NCBI RefSeq assembly: GCF_009905375.1
Contig: NC_133650.1
Span: forward strand, 142,677,296 to 142,741,295
Length of the DNA: 64,000 bases
Direction: 5' to 3'
From: Apium graveolens
Lineage: Eukaryota; Streptophyta; Magnoliopsida; Apiales; Apiaceae
This document shows, piece after piece, positions 12,501-23,244 of the stretch. Every line of letters begins with the position of its first letter. Within the stretch, counting starts at the first letter, position 1. The notes beneath the pieces were generated by a model, which saw only the letters and a list, made by a program, of their open reading frames with translations, made no database searches and was not told where the DNA came from. The position numbers were made by a program, and so were the translations under genes.

Positions 12501-13218
12501 AAGTGGTTTTGAAGCAAGAGTAGTTACTGGAAAGGAAGCAAGAGATAAAACTGGATTGGGAAGTGCTGATGAAAGAAGAATACAGAACACTACCAATGAT
12601 CCAACTTCCTTGAGTGAACCAGGTATTGGAGCAACTCCTGAGAGATTGAATCAACTAGAATATGTACAAATGGTTTACCATACCTACTTGAAAGAACACA
12701 TCTTGTTGTACTTCATGACAGATGATAGGGTTTATCATATAAGGCAAAATGCCATTCCATTGAAGTATTTTGAAGAACTGGAGCATGTACTATTCTTACT
12801 TCAAGTGGATGACAGATTGACAGTAACTGCAGCAAACTATTTCAAGGATCAGATTCAGAGACAGAAAAGGCTTTATTCTGTTAAGTCTGACAGCACATAT
12901 GTTCCAAAGTACAGAGATCACAAGGATGATATAGTTGAAATGAAGCCCAACACTGCTAAAATTATAACTACCTTTCTAGGTTACAGGGCTGTGGAATTCA
13001 ATCTTGAGTCTGATAAAGCTTATTTGATCAGACTGGATCAGGATATAAGAAAAGCAAAGATTAATGATCTCAGGGCTGCAATCTTTCAAATTGGTGAATA
13101 TACTGCAGAGCTTAAAGATGCTAAAAGGAGGATGATTGATGAACTTAGATATGCTGAGAGATGTTTGTTGAAGAACTATCTCAGAACAGCTCCTGACATC
13201 AGAGAGATCAGAAAATGA
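9523..13218 (+). pseudogene. Long extra ORF of copia-1 (about 1,230 codons), one stop
   Basis: One reading frame of 1,232 codons runs from 9523 to the TGA at 13216-13218, broken only by a TAA at 11563-11565 (codon 681). The first codon is GTG here, while copia-C has ATG at the same place (62907), so the start also looks mutated. The first 230 or so residues form a compact, aromatic-rich region (FWRTGHF, REWSFFFDCI). Residues about 260-650 are Ser/Thr/Pro- and Lys-rich low complexity, followed by a Gln-rich and Lys-rich part. The last 220 residues form a second compact region (EHILLYFMTD, RVYHIR, DELRYAERCLL) that is also present in copia-A. Position after pol is that of the env-like ORF of Sireviruses, but I see no clear signal peptide or membrane anchor. 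From memory of annotations, similar proteins accompany copia elements in other plants; the function is unknown. Confidence 0.7.
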
Positions 13219-13412
13219 AGCCAAGTCGAAGATCTACAACTGCTTAAATTCTGATATTTGTACAGACTGAAGTTGTTATCAAAAGTTAAATATTGGTAAA
13301 GCTTTAAGGACTGTAAGTTGTAGCTATCTAGTCAAATTCTCATGCATTTGTACTTAATGTTTTTGACATCATTAAATATCTGTTAAACTTATATATTATG
13401 CTAATTTACAAG
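13219..13412 (+). other. Untranslated tail before the copia-1 3' LTR
   Basis: About 190 bp of AT-rich DNA between the extra-ORF stop and the polypurine tract. The matching stretch in copia-A is 38751-38940 on the other strand. No ORF or RNA gene is visible. Confidence 0.6.
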
Positions 13413-13414
13413 TT

Positions 13415-13424
13415 AGGGGGAGAT
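13415..13424 (+). other. Polypurine tract of copia-1
   Basis: AGGGGGAGAT directly precedes the LTR start TGTTAGATAT. The same tract stands at the matching place in copia-A (38737-38746, complement). Confidence 0.8.
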
Positions 13425-14035
13425 TGTTAGATATATTTGATAATGTCATGGCTAATATGATTTATGTTTAGTTTTCAGATCTTACTTAACAGGGCAAATC
13501 AGTACTTAACTGAGAATCAGTACTTATACTGGAAGTCAGGACTTAAGGATATCAGTACTTATATTATCATGAGATAATCATCAGAAGTTGGATATCAGAA
13601 CTTAAGTGCTAAAGAACAATTAGATAAGGATAGTAGCTGATTAAAGGAAAGAAGATCGAGATAAACATAAGAAGAGATATGCATGAAGAAGGAGTTCCGT
13701 GAAGAATGGAATACTTGGAAGAAAAGATATCTGATTGATATATTTTAGGAAGCAGAATTATATTCCATATCAATTAGCGATTATCTTGTAACTGTGTAAT
13801 ATATAAACACAAACATAGGGTTTACACTATAAGTGTTATCATATTCGAGAAGATTATTCATTGTAACCCTAGCAGCTCTCGTGATATTTGTTCATCACTG
13901 AGAGGTAACAGTTCCATACTGTAACATAGTTTATTATTTCAATAAAGTTTGTTTTCTGTTACTTAAGATATTAAAGTTCGATTTGATTGTATTTTACACT
14001 GTATTCACCCCCTCTACAGTGTGTGTGACCTAACA
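13425..14035 (+). repeat. Copia-1 3' LTR, 611 bp
   Basis: The LTR runs from TGTTAGATATATTTGATAAT to GTGTGTGACCTAACA and has exactly the length of the copia-C 5' LTR (54122-54732). It has a TATA box (TATATAAA, 13800-13807) and a polyadenylation signal (AATAAA, 13941-13946). U3 holds a cluster of CAGTACTTA, CAGGACTTA and CAGAACTTA words between about 13500 and 13610. The sequence at 14036-14040 (GGTGG) is the expected target duplication; its partner lies outside the window. Confidence 0.9.
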
Positions 14036-14731
14036 GGTGGCTTGAATGCATTTCTCTTTAACTTCTTCTTCTCTTGAGCTTCCTTCTCCACAAGAAATAT
14101 GGGCAACTTGATATTTTCCATCTTAATGAGTTCTTCCTTGGGCACTAATGGTTTACCATGAATATTGAATTCAGGTTTCACTACTACAGGTTCCTGAAGT
14201 TGAACTGTAGGATGTTGAGAGGTAGTAGTGGTGACCACTGGTTCAATAGGTGACAATCTTCTTTTAGCTCTGGATTTTGATATTCCACTTTTCTTCGATG
14301 TCACTTTTCTGGGCTTTTTGACTCCTTCTGTTTTAGCCATAACCTCAATTTCTTCATCCGGTTCTTCCTCTAGCTCCCTGACTAGCTTCAACTGGTGTAC
14401 TGTGAACACATTCTCTATTTCACATTCCTTTCCACCTTCAGCCATTTCAAGAGCAATTCATGCAAATTCTTCATTTTTGGCTTCTCCTTAACCCTCATGA
14501 CCAGGAAAAATATGAACATTGATTCTCCCCCTTTGTATATGCATGCTCGTATTTGCTTAAGATTAGAATTTGAAGAAGTTTTGAAGTTCCTAATCTGTTC
14601 ATCCATAATCTTTTTATCATCAGGATTGGGCCTAGCAAAATGCACATTTCCTGAAGGTTTCTTTCCTTTAATATCATTTTTCCTAGAAGAAGATCTAGCT
14701 TCAGATAAATTAAGTTCCAAGAAGAATTCAT
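14036..14731 (-). pseudogene. Remnant of an unidentified Lys/Glu-rich coding region
   Basis: Two overlapping minus-strand frames (about 14731-14415 and 14445-14036) read as one protein-like stretch joined by a frameshift near 14440. The first part has RPNPDDKKIMDEQIRNF and a short hydrophobic run (MFIFFLV). The second is acidic, then basic (KKPRKVTSKKSG), then Pro/Val-rich, ending where the copia-1 LTR cuts it at 14035. I do not recognise the family. The composition resembles the accessory ORFs of plant copia elements, so a retroelement origin is the best guess. Confidence 0.35.
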
Positions 14732-15590
14732 TTTTAGATGAAGGATATCCTTTTTGAATTAGTTTGTTTATTGATATGTCAAGAATAATGATTTTTATAA
14801 TGTTGGTTGAGGTTGGGATATCTGCTGGCTTTTGCTTGGGGGCTTCAAAGACATATTCCAGTCTACCTGATATATATTTTCTATGTAGATTAGATCTATT
14901 GCGGAAAAAATAACTTTAGATTGCTTCTATAAAGAATTTAATCACCAAGAAACAAAACTAAAGGATTGATTTGTTTAGGTTGCTTAAAGAATTGAATCAC
15001 CCACAAACTAAACAAAATCTGCATAAGAAAGTATAAAGGAATTAACCACCAATTTTCAAAGGTTTGCAAGTATAAACTCATGATTTTAATCTCATCAAAT
15101 TCTCTGTCTCAAAAGATTACAATATAAGGGTATATATAGGCTAGGAAAATAACCTAAGCTTATTAGGAATCCCAATCAGATTCAAAATCAGTTACCTAGC
15201 TAATATTTGAGTCCAACTTGAAAACCCATAAAAATCCTAATCCATATAGAAAATTACATAATAACCTTCTCTGAATAGAAAATTACATAAAAACCAAATT
15301 CAACTAGAAAATGGAATCCTAGGTGCTTGAAACAAGAAAACCCCTTTCAAGTGAAAGGTAAAAACTTATAAGCCAAAATCTACTTAATATATAATAATCA
15401 GCCCAATCCAATAGATCGGCCCATGTTGGTAATGAAAATTACTATTGGTCTTGTAATGTTGTCCAACCGGTTCTCACTAATATTAAAGAATGTAGATCAA
15501 TCCAAAGCCATATTTGTCTTTATGAGAACAAGTACATCAGCACATGATGCTCATGCATCATTCTCCTCTTCTTTGAAAACAATTATCCTC
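14732..15590. other. Unassigned AT-rich DNA before copia-D
   Basis: No convincing ORF, LTR ends or RNA gene seen. There are short imperfect repeats (a repeated GAATTTAATCACCAA / GAATTGAATCACCCA type word near 14935-15005) and a TATATATAGG stretch at 15131-15140, which may belong to an old LTR lying in minus orientation. Confidence 0.35.
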
Positions 15591-16140
15591 TGTAGATATA
15601 TTTGAGATGTCATGTCTAATATGTTTCATGTTTAGTTTTCAGATCTTAACTAACAGGAAATATCAGGACTTACTGGAATCAGTACTTACTGGAAGTCAGA
15701 AGATAGATATCAGAACTTAAGTGCGGGAGGACTTATAGTTAAGGAAGGAAGCTGATTTATAGGATAGAAGATCGACACTAAAACAAAAGAAGTTATGCAT
15801 GGAAAGAGTTAGAAGATAAGAAAACTTATATAAAATATCTGATTGATATATTTTAGGAGACAGAATTATATTCCATATCAATTAGAATTTATCTTGTAAC
15901 TGTGTACTATATAAACACAGACATAGGTTTACACTATATGTGTTATCATTATCGAGAAGATCATACACTGTAACCTAGCAGCTCTTAGTGATATTTGTTC
16001 ATCACTGAGAAAGAACAGTTCCATTATAACAGATTTTATTATATTGAATATATCTGTTTACTGTTACTTGTGTTCGAAATCGATTTGATTGTAATAAACA
16101 CTGTATTCAACCCCCTTTGACAGTATTGTGTGACCTAACA
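15591..16140 (+). repeat. Copia-D 5' LTR, 550 bp
   Basis: The LTR runs from TGTAGATATATTTGAGATGT to TGTGTGACCTAACA and is colinear with the copia-1 and copia-C LTRs but about 60 bp shorter. It keeps the TATATAAA box (15908-15915) and is followed by a primer-binding site, so it is a 5' LTR. Bases 15586-15590 (TCCTC) would be the target duplication; no partner is seen because the 3' end of this element is missing. Confidence 0.85.
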
Positions 16141-16142
16141 AT

Positions 16143-16154
16143 TGGTATCTGAGC
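16143..16154 (+). other. Primer-binding site of copia-D
   Basis: TGGTATCTGAGC differs by one base from TGGTATCAGAGC, the match to the 3' end of initiator-methionine tRNA. It stands two bases after the LTR. Confidence 0.8.
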
Positions 16155-16193
16155 TTATCTGTTAACACACATACAGTAAAGATCCAAACAATC

Positions 16194-19100
16194 ATGTTTG
16201 AAGAAGTAGAAACTCCAACCAAGCCCACCAAAACTGAAGAAACTAAAAACACTCAAATCCACAGTCGATATGAGACTATTAGGGTTCCCATACTGAGACC
16301 TTATGAGTATCCCATATGGAAAGTGAAGATGGCTATGTTTTTGGAAGCTACAAATCAAGAATACCTTGACAGAATTAATGAAGGACCACATAAGCCAACC
16401 AAGCTCTCTGTTGTAGTTGCAGATCAGCCAGCAAAGACCATACCAAAGGAGAAAAGTGAGTATACAGCTGAAGATATCTCATCGATTGCCAAGGATGCAA
16501 AGGTAAGGCATTTGCTGCATAGTACCATTGATAATGTCATGTCAAATAGGGTAATTCATTGCAAGACTGCAGAGGAGATATGGAATGCTTTGGAGACAAG
16601 ATGCCAGGGAACTGATGCAATCAAGAAGAACAAGAGGACTATGCTCACTCAAGAGTATGAGCACTTTGACTCAAAAGCTGATGAGTCATTAACTGACTTA
16701 TACGATAGGTTTGTCAAACTCTTGAATGATCTGTCACTAGTGGACAAGGAATATGATCTTGAAGATTCAAATCTAAAATTCCTTTTAGCTCTTCCTAAAA
16801 GTTGGGATTTGAAGTCTACTACTATAAGAGATAACTATGGTCTTGATGAAACTACTCTTGATGAAATTTATGGTATGCTCAAGACTTATGAACTTGAGAT
16901 GGATCAAAGGAGCAAGAGGCATGGGAGAAAGTCAAGGACAATTGCTCTTAAAGCTGAGGAGGAATCCCCCAAAGTGGTTGTCTCAAAGAAAGGCAAAGGA
17001 AAGGCTCTCATCATAAAGTCTAATTCAGAATCATCAAGTTCTGATGATGATGATTCAGAAACTGAAAGTTTACCTGAAATAGATGTTGATGAAGAGATGA
17101 TGAAATTATGTGCTCTAATGGTGAAGGGTATCACAAAGATAGCCTACAGGAAATTTAGAAGGGGAAAGAAGTTTTCCAAGAAAGGTGGAAGTTCTGATAA
17201 GAAAGGATTCAGAAAGTATGAAGGCAAAAATGCAAAGTCTGGCAGAGGAGACAACTCAAATGTCAAATGCTACAATTGTGGTGAAAGAGGCCATATATCT
17301 CCTGACTGTAAGAAAGGAAAGAGTGACAAAGGCAAGGCACTTGTCACAAAGAAGAAAAGCTGGACAGACTCTTCAGATTCTGAAGATGAGGTGTCGTATG
17401 CTTTAATGGAAAATGCTGATGGCAGCCCTGAAACTGCTGAATTGAAGGTACCTTAAACAAATTATGCTTTTCATACTGATGATATTACTGAGTTGAGATT
17501 ATATCTTAAAACCATGTTTATAAGCTACAAAGATCAAACTTTAACATGTGAAAGATTAACTTCTGAAAATCTTGCTTATAAGAAAAGGAATGACTATTTA
17601 GAAAAGGAGTTAGTTATATTCCATCAAACTCAGAAAGAAAGAGATGATGTTTTTTATGTCAGAGATGAAGTGTTAAAATTGAATCAATCTCTAAAAACTG
17701 AGTTAGAAAAAGAAAGAGAGATTATTAGGACTTGGACTAACTCTGGATGAACAACTCAGAATTTATTAATTAGTGGAAACTGGAAAGAGGGCTTAGGTTA
17801 TGGAGATGATAAAAGTGAAAAAGGAACTGAACAAATTGAGCCAAGTGTTGTTAAACAGACTGCTAAGCCAAAGGTGAATCATGTTAAGTTTGTAGCTAAA
17901 ACTGTAAAGTCTGATTCTGAAAAGATGAAAGAGTCTGTAGCAGAAGTTAAGGAAAAGTCAACTTCTGATAAATTAGAACAGGATAAACCAGCTGAAGTTA
18001 ACATATGCTTAATGACAAACAAGCAAATTAAGCATAAGCTGAAAGAAATAAGCAATGTCAACAAGGTAAAGGAAGCTAGGAAAAATAGGAATGGAAAGGA
18101 AGGTGTGAATAAAAGCAATAATTATATGCTTGTTCCTAATGCTCCTAGAAAGAAATGTTATAATTGTGGAAACTCTAACCATCTTGCTTCTTTTTACAGG
18201 AAGAATAAGAATATAAACTCATTATCTCCGAAGTCAGGAGTTAAGAGTCAGTCTATTAGGTTTAAGCCACAAAATCCTTGTTTTCATTGTGGCAGTTTAT
18301 GGCATTTCATTTATACTTGTAAGGAATATCATAGTTTGTACTATGATTATTATCAAATAAAACCCTCTTTGAAGAAAATTACTTTAATTCCTTCTAGTGT
18401 AAATTCTGATGCAAATTCTGATATAAGTTCTGATAAACAGCATATTAGCATAAACTCTGATATTACATCCGCTGCAAATGTTAACAAACTTAAAAAGGCC
18501 AAAGGATCCAAGCAAGTCGGGGTCCTTAAAACTAACCATTAGTGGTCTTTGTGATTGCAGAGAAATAGGAAAAACATCCTAGTACTGGATAGTGGATGTT
18601 CAGGACATATGACTGGAAATAAAGCCCTGCTCTCAAACTTTATGGAGAAAGCTGGCCCAGGAGTTTCTTATGGAGATGGCAACATGGGAAACACTCTAGG
18701 ATATGGAAATATTAATCTTTGGAATGTCATCATTGAAATAATAGCTCTTATCTCAGGACTTAAACACAATCTGCTGAGTGTGAGTCAAATTTGTGACAGA
18801 AGTTATAATGTGGATTTTTTTGAAGAACACTGTGAAGTTGTAAGAAATTCTACAGGAAAAGTGGTTCTGAAAGGATATAGGCATGGTAACATTTATGAAG
18901 CCAGACTTTTAACAAGTTCTGATGGTTCTGCAATCTGTCTGTTGAGTAGAGCATTAATTGAAGAAAGTTGGAATTGGCACAAAAGAAGAAAGCGGGAATT
19001 GACATAAAAGAATCTCTCATTTAAACTTCAACAACATAAATGAGCTTGTAAAGAAAGATCTTGTGAGAGGATTGCAAAAATTAGTATTTGCTCCTGATGG

Positions 19101-20699
19101 CCTTTGTGATTCATGTCAAAAGGCAAAACAAAGAAAATCTTCTTTCAAGAGCAAAACTGAGTCATCAATTCTTGAGCCTTATCACCTACTACATGTTGAT
19201 CTATCTGGTCAAGTCAATGTCATCTCTATTGCAAAGAAGAAATATGCTATGGTTATAGCGGATGAGTTCACAAGGTACACTTGGGTGTACTTCTTGCACA
19301 AGAAGAATGAAACTGCATTTACTTTAACTGATCATGTCAGACAGCTGGATAAGTTGGTCAAAGATTCTATTAAAATTATAAGAAGTGATAATGGCACTGA
19401 GTTCAAGAATTCAATCATGGAAGAGTTCTGCAAAGAGCATGGAATTATACAGGAATTTTCTGCACCTGGAACTCCACATCAAAATGGAGTTGTAGAAAGA
19501 AAGAACAGGACTCTCATTGAAGCTGCACGAACTATGCTTGATGAAGCAAAGCTGCCAACCTACTTTTGGGTTGAAGCTGTGCAGACTGCTTATTTTACAC
19601 AGAATGCAACACTCATAAACAAACAAGGAAAAACACCATATGAGATGGTGAAGAAAAAGAAGCCAAATCTGAAATACTTTCATGTATTTGGTTCCAAGTG
19701 TTTTGTTCTTAAGACTCATCCTGAGCAACTGTCAAAATTTGATCTAAAAGCTGATGAAGGAATCTTTGTTGGATATCCACTTTCCACAAAAGACTTCAAA
19801 GTCTACAATTTAAGAACAAGGATTGTCATGGAATCTATCAATGTATATTTTGATGATAAGAAGATTACTGGACTTGAAGATTTCAATGATCAAGATCAGC
19901 TGAGATTTGAAAATGAAGACTTAATTTCTGATTCTGTAAATTCTGATGACTTAAACTCTGAACCTGTAAGTACTGATGTCACTGAATCTGTGGTAACAAC
20001 TCCAAAGGAAAATACACCTGTCCAGGGGGAGCAAGCTGAAGATCCTACCACATCTTAAGACTCTCAAGAAGCATCAGGAAGCTCTGATTCACCTAGTACT
20101 GATGAGCCAAATTCTGATAATTTTGGAATCTCTGATATTTTAAATTCTAAAGTTACAGAGAGCATAACTACAGGGGGAGCATCAGAAAATGCTGATAGAG
20201 ACAACATGGATCATGGGGGAGGATCCAGTTCTAGAAGTCAACATCAATATAGAAGGAAGTGGACCAAATCACATACACCTGACTTAATTATTAGAGATCC
20301 TGAAGCAGGTGTCAGAACTAGAACTGCAACATCAAATGAATGTCTCTATCATTCCTTTCTATCTCATTCTGAACCAAAAAAAGTGGAAGAAACTTTTCAA
20401 GATGTTGATTGGGTGCAAACAATGGAGGAAGAGTTAAATGAATTTGAAAGAAATAAAGTCTGGACCCTAGTGCCAAGACCAAATAACAGATCAATTGTTG
20501 GCACAAAATGGGTGTTCAGAAACAAAACTGATAGTGATGGCATAATTACAAGAAATAAAGCAAGGTTGGTTGCTAAAGGCTACTCTCAATAGGAGGGTAT
20601 TGATTATGATGAAACATTTGCACCAGTTGCTAGATTAGAAGCCATAAGGATTATTTTGGCTTATACTGCTCACAAAAAGTTTAAAGTCTTTCAAATGGA
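16194..20699 (+). pseudogene. Copia-D gag-pol, truncated in reverse transcriptase
   Basis: Gag starts at ATG 16194. Residues about 25-240 form the copia gag core, and a zinc knuckle lies at residues 359-372 (CYNCGERGHISPDC). Two more knuckles follow at about 18160-18200 (last Cys changed to Tyr) and 18280-18325. The protease motif DSGCSGHMTG lies near 18585-18615. Integrase spans about 19000-19800 (RSDNGTEF, QNGVVERKN). The RT start ([21 protein letters not shown]) stops at KVFQME near 20699. Disruptions are stops at 17454, 17748, 18540, 18552, 20056 and 20590, and a 25-bp tandem duplication (18960-18984 copied at 18985-19009) that shifts the frame. The rest of RT and all RNase H are missing. 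Confidence 0.85.
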
Positions 20700-20950
20700 A
20701 CATCATCTAAGTGTCATTTTTGACATTAGATTACAGAACAAGATATTCACTACTAGATTACATAGTGGTGATTAAGTTATTTTTGACAAACAGTTAAGTG
20801 TCATTTGTATAAATTCTGAGGACACATTCCGATGGAAGTTCTGATGATTAAACTCTGAATAAAACAAGTCAGTATTTATATGAGGAATCACAGAACAAGA
20901 TATTCACTTTATGAGTTCAGAAGCCATATTCTGATGATTGTATAAGCCAG
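20700..20950 (+). other. Copia-D post-pol spacer between inverted copia arms
   Basis: This stretch aligns in plus orientation with the copia-C spacer near 61365-61530 (shared words include TCTGAGGACA and TTCTGATGA). It is therefore the sequence after pol of copia-D, joined directly to the broken RT. A 19-bp direct repeat, ACAGAACAAGATATTCACT, occurs at 20733-20751 and 20890-20908. No ORF. Confidence 0.6.
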
Positions 20951-21340
20951 TTGAAAGACTTTAAACTTTTTGTGAGTAGTATAAGCCAAAAAGATCCTTA
21001 TGGCTTCTAATCTAGCAACTGGTGCAAATGTTTCATCATAATCAATACCCTCCTGTTGAGAGTAGCCTTTAGCAACCAGCCTTGCTTTATTTCTTGTAAT
21101 TCTGCCATCACTATCAGTTTTGTTTCTGAACACCCATTTTGTGCCAACAACTGATCTATTCTTTGGTCTTGGCACTAGGGTCCAGACTTTATTTCTTTCA
21201 AATTCATTTAACTCTTCCTCCATTGCTTGCACCCAATCAGCATCTTGAAGAGCTTCTTCAACTTTCTTTGGTTCAGACTGAGATAGAAAGGAATGATAGA
21301 GACATTTATTTGATGTTGCAGTTCTAGTTCTGACACCTGC
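20951..21340 (-). pseudogene. Copia-B reverse transcriptase fragment
   Basis: On the minus strand this reads the start of copia RT ([18 protein letters not shown], then [47 protein letters not shown]) and ends after KVFQ. It continues directly from 35429 across the gypsy-1 insertion. Bases 21336-21340 are one copy of the gypsy-1 target duplication. Gln is kept (CAG) where copia-C and copia-D have TAG. The 3' boundary lies within a few bases of the RT position where copia-D is also cut. Confidence 0.85.
21336..21340. repeat. Target site duplication, left copy (CCTGC)
   Basis: CCTGC directly precedes the gypsy-1 LTR terminus and is repeated at 35429-35433. Five bases is the usual Ty3/gypsy duplication. 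Confidence 0.95.
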
Positions 21341-23212
21341 TGTAACACCCCCAGATCCGGGGTCGGGGATCCGGGTCGTCACGGTCTTTCTTTCCACAAT
21401 ATCACTTCACTTAATTAATAATAAATAACCTTATGCTGTGACCCCACACTAACACACACCACAACCCGTTATAGTCTCAGAGATGAAATTTAAATAAGTA
21501 CAAGTCTTTGAATCCACAATTTAAAAGTTATTACAACCAAAAATGATTACTTGATAAATTTACAGTTAATTGCCATTATCTGCCACAAGTTATAATTATA
21601 CATAATTGATTCTCAAAAGTAGATGGTCTGATCTACAATAGATCTACCTCTGCAGCTATAGCAGCTACAACATCATCGGGAAGACGCGGGACGCTTCCCA
21701 CGCGCTTGCGCTGGGTCTGCTGGAGCCTGGCCATCTCTCCTAACTGTTGTTGTGTGATGAAGAAATAAAGCAAGAGTGAGCCTTACAGCTCGCAAGATAA
21801 TACATAGTGATAACAATAATATAAGTATCTAAATGGATACTTAATAGAATCTCTATCATGTGTAAGATAATTACTTACTAGATATAAGTAAAAACAAGGA
21901 ATGAAGTTACCAATACTTCACCACACTTATATCATTTATAAAGCTACTTGAACTACCACCATTCAAAGTATTATAAGTTTTAAGAAAAACATCCCATAGA
22001 TGAGACCACAAGTTAAGACTTGAATAGATTCAATCTTTGAAATATTATTGAATGAAAAAGTTATGAGATACTTTATTTAGTCCCGATATATATATATCCA
22101 CATATATATCTCTTTAAACATTTCCTGGAACCTCTGTTATGTAAAGTATGAACAGAGTTTGAAACATCCAATGAATTTTGGAAAGAAAAAGAATTTTGGC
22201 ATAAACCAGATATCTTGCTGATCAGGCAAAGATACCAATAAGTAACCTTTTCTACTAGTAGATGGATGAATCCCCCACCGGTCATCACCCTGGCCTCATA
22301 AGGACCTTGTGCTGGACCGCCACCCGGCCTCTTACGCGTTGATGGACTGCCACCCAGCCACTTACACAATAATAGACCGTACCCCGGCCTGTCGCTTATG
22401 CCGACTCAATTAGATGGGCTTACTTCCCGAACATTGGGCAAGTAATCAATTCATTTACCAAAACTGCAACCTCGTTGCGAATATAAAATACACCACAGAG
22501 CCGGATTCCCCAGGTTTTGAGCGAGTATTTAAATCCCCTTAAAAAGAAAGATCTTAAATATAAAAATGAGTTTTGGGATCCGCTCTAACTTTAAAAATCA
22601 TTTTGAAGACTCGAAAACACTTTATAGAGTGTTTGGAGTAAAGCTGATTTAATGAAGTAAATCAGTCCCCAGAATATTTAGAAAATGACTGAATATTATT
22701 ATTTAAATAATATTCCCATAAAGAATAATCTTTATAAAAATAATTGAAGTAGAAGTATTAAAACTTATACTTGAAACGAGTATTAAATAACCAAGATATA
22801 CTTATATGAAAGTATTATCTTTATTTGAATAATCGAAAATAAGTTTGATTATTGACACCTTATTCTTTAATAAAATAAAGAATAAATCTCAGCCAATAAT
22901 CGGAGTCATAGATCCTCAAATGAATATTCAAAAATATTCATTAAATAATATAAACTAAGTCATAAGCCCTCGAATGAATATTCAAATAATATTCAGATAA
23001 TAAAATAAAAGGAGTCATAAGTCCTCGGAGAAATATTCAAGTAATACTCATTAAATAAAATAAAGTGAGTCATACATCCTCAATTGAATATTCAAATAAT
23101 ATTCATTTAATATAAAGGAGTCATACGCCTTCGAATAATATTCGAAATAATAAAATAAAGTTAAAGTTATCGAATAAACCTTATTCGATTAATAGTTTTG
23201 AAAACTATGACC

Positions 23213-23244
<32 letters not shown>

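Larger units (their letters stand above)
8466..14035 (+). mobile_element. Copia-1, 3' part of a Sirevirus-like element
   Basis: This block holds the small ORF, the long extra ORF, the polypurine tract and the 3' LTR of a Ty1/copia element. Its order and sequence match copia-C (61851-63146), where the same two ORFs follow gag-pol. Gag-pol and the 5' LTR of this copy lie beyond the Tekay insertion, outside the window. The Sirevirus-like assignment is inference: it rests on the gag type, the tRNA-iMet primer site and the extra coding region after pol in the related copies. Confidence 0.8.

Noticed and set aside
14732..15590. Possible further LTR in minus orientation
   Set aside because: No TG...CA ends, primer site or second copy could be found in the window.
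19411..19728. Opposite-strand ORFs of about 100 codons in copia integrase (also 36038-36346 and 57936-58277)
   Set aside because: They are mirrors of the conserved integrase frame; they recur because the coding strand is conserved.
22073..22369. A 98-codon sense ORF in the gypsy-1 LTR, repeated at 32158-32454
   Set aside because: The older LTR (about 7274-7499) splits it over two frames, and nothing in it resembles a known protein.
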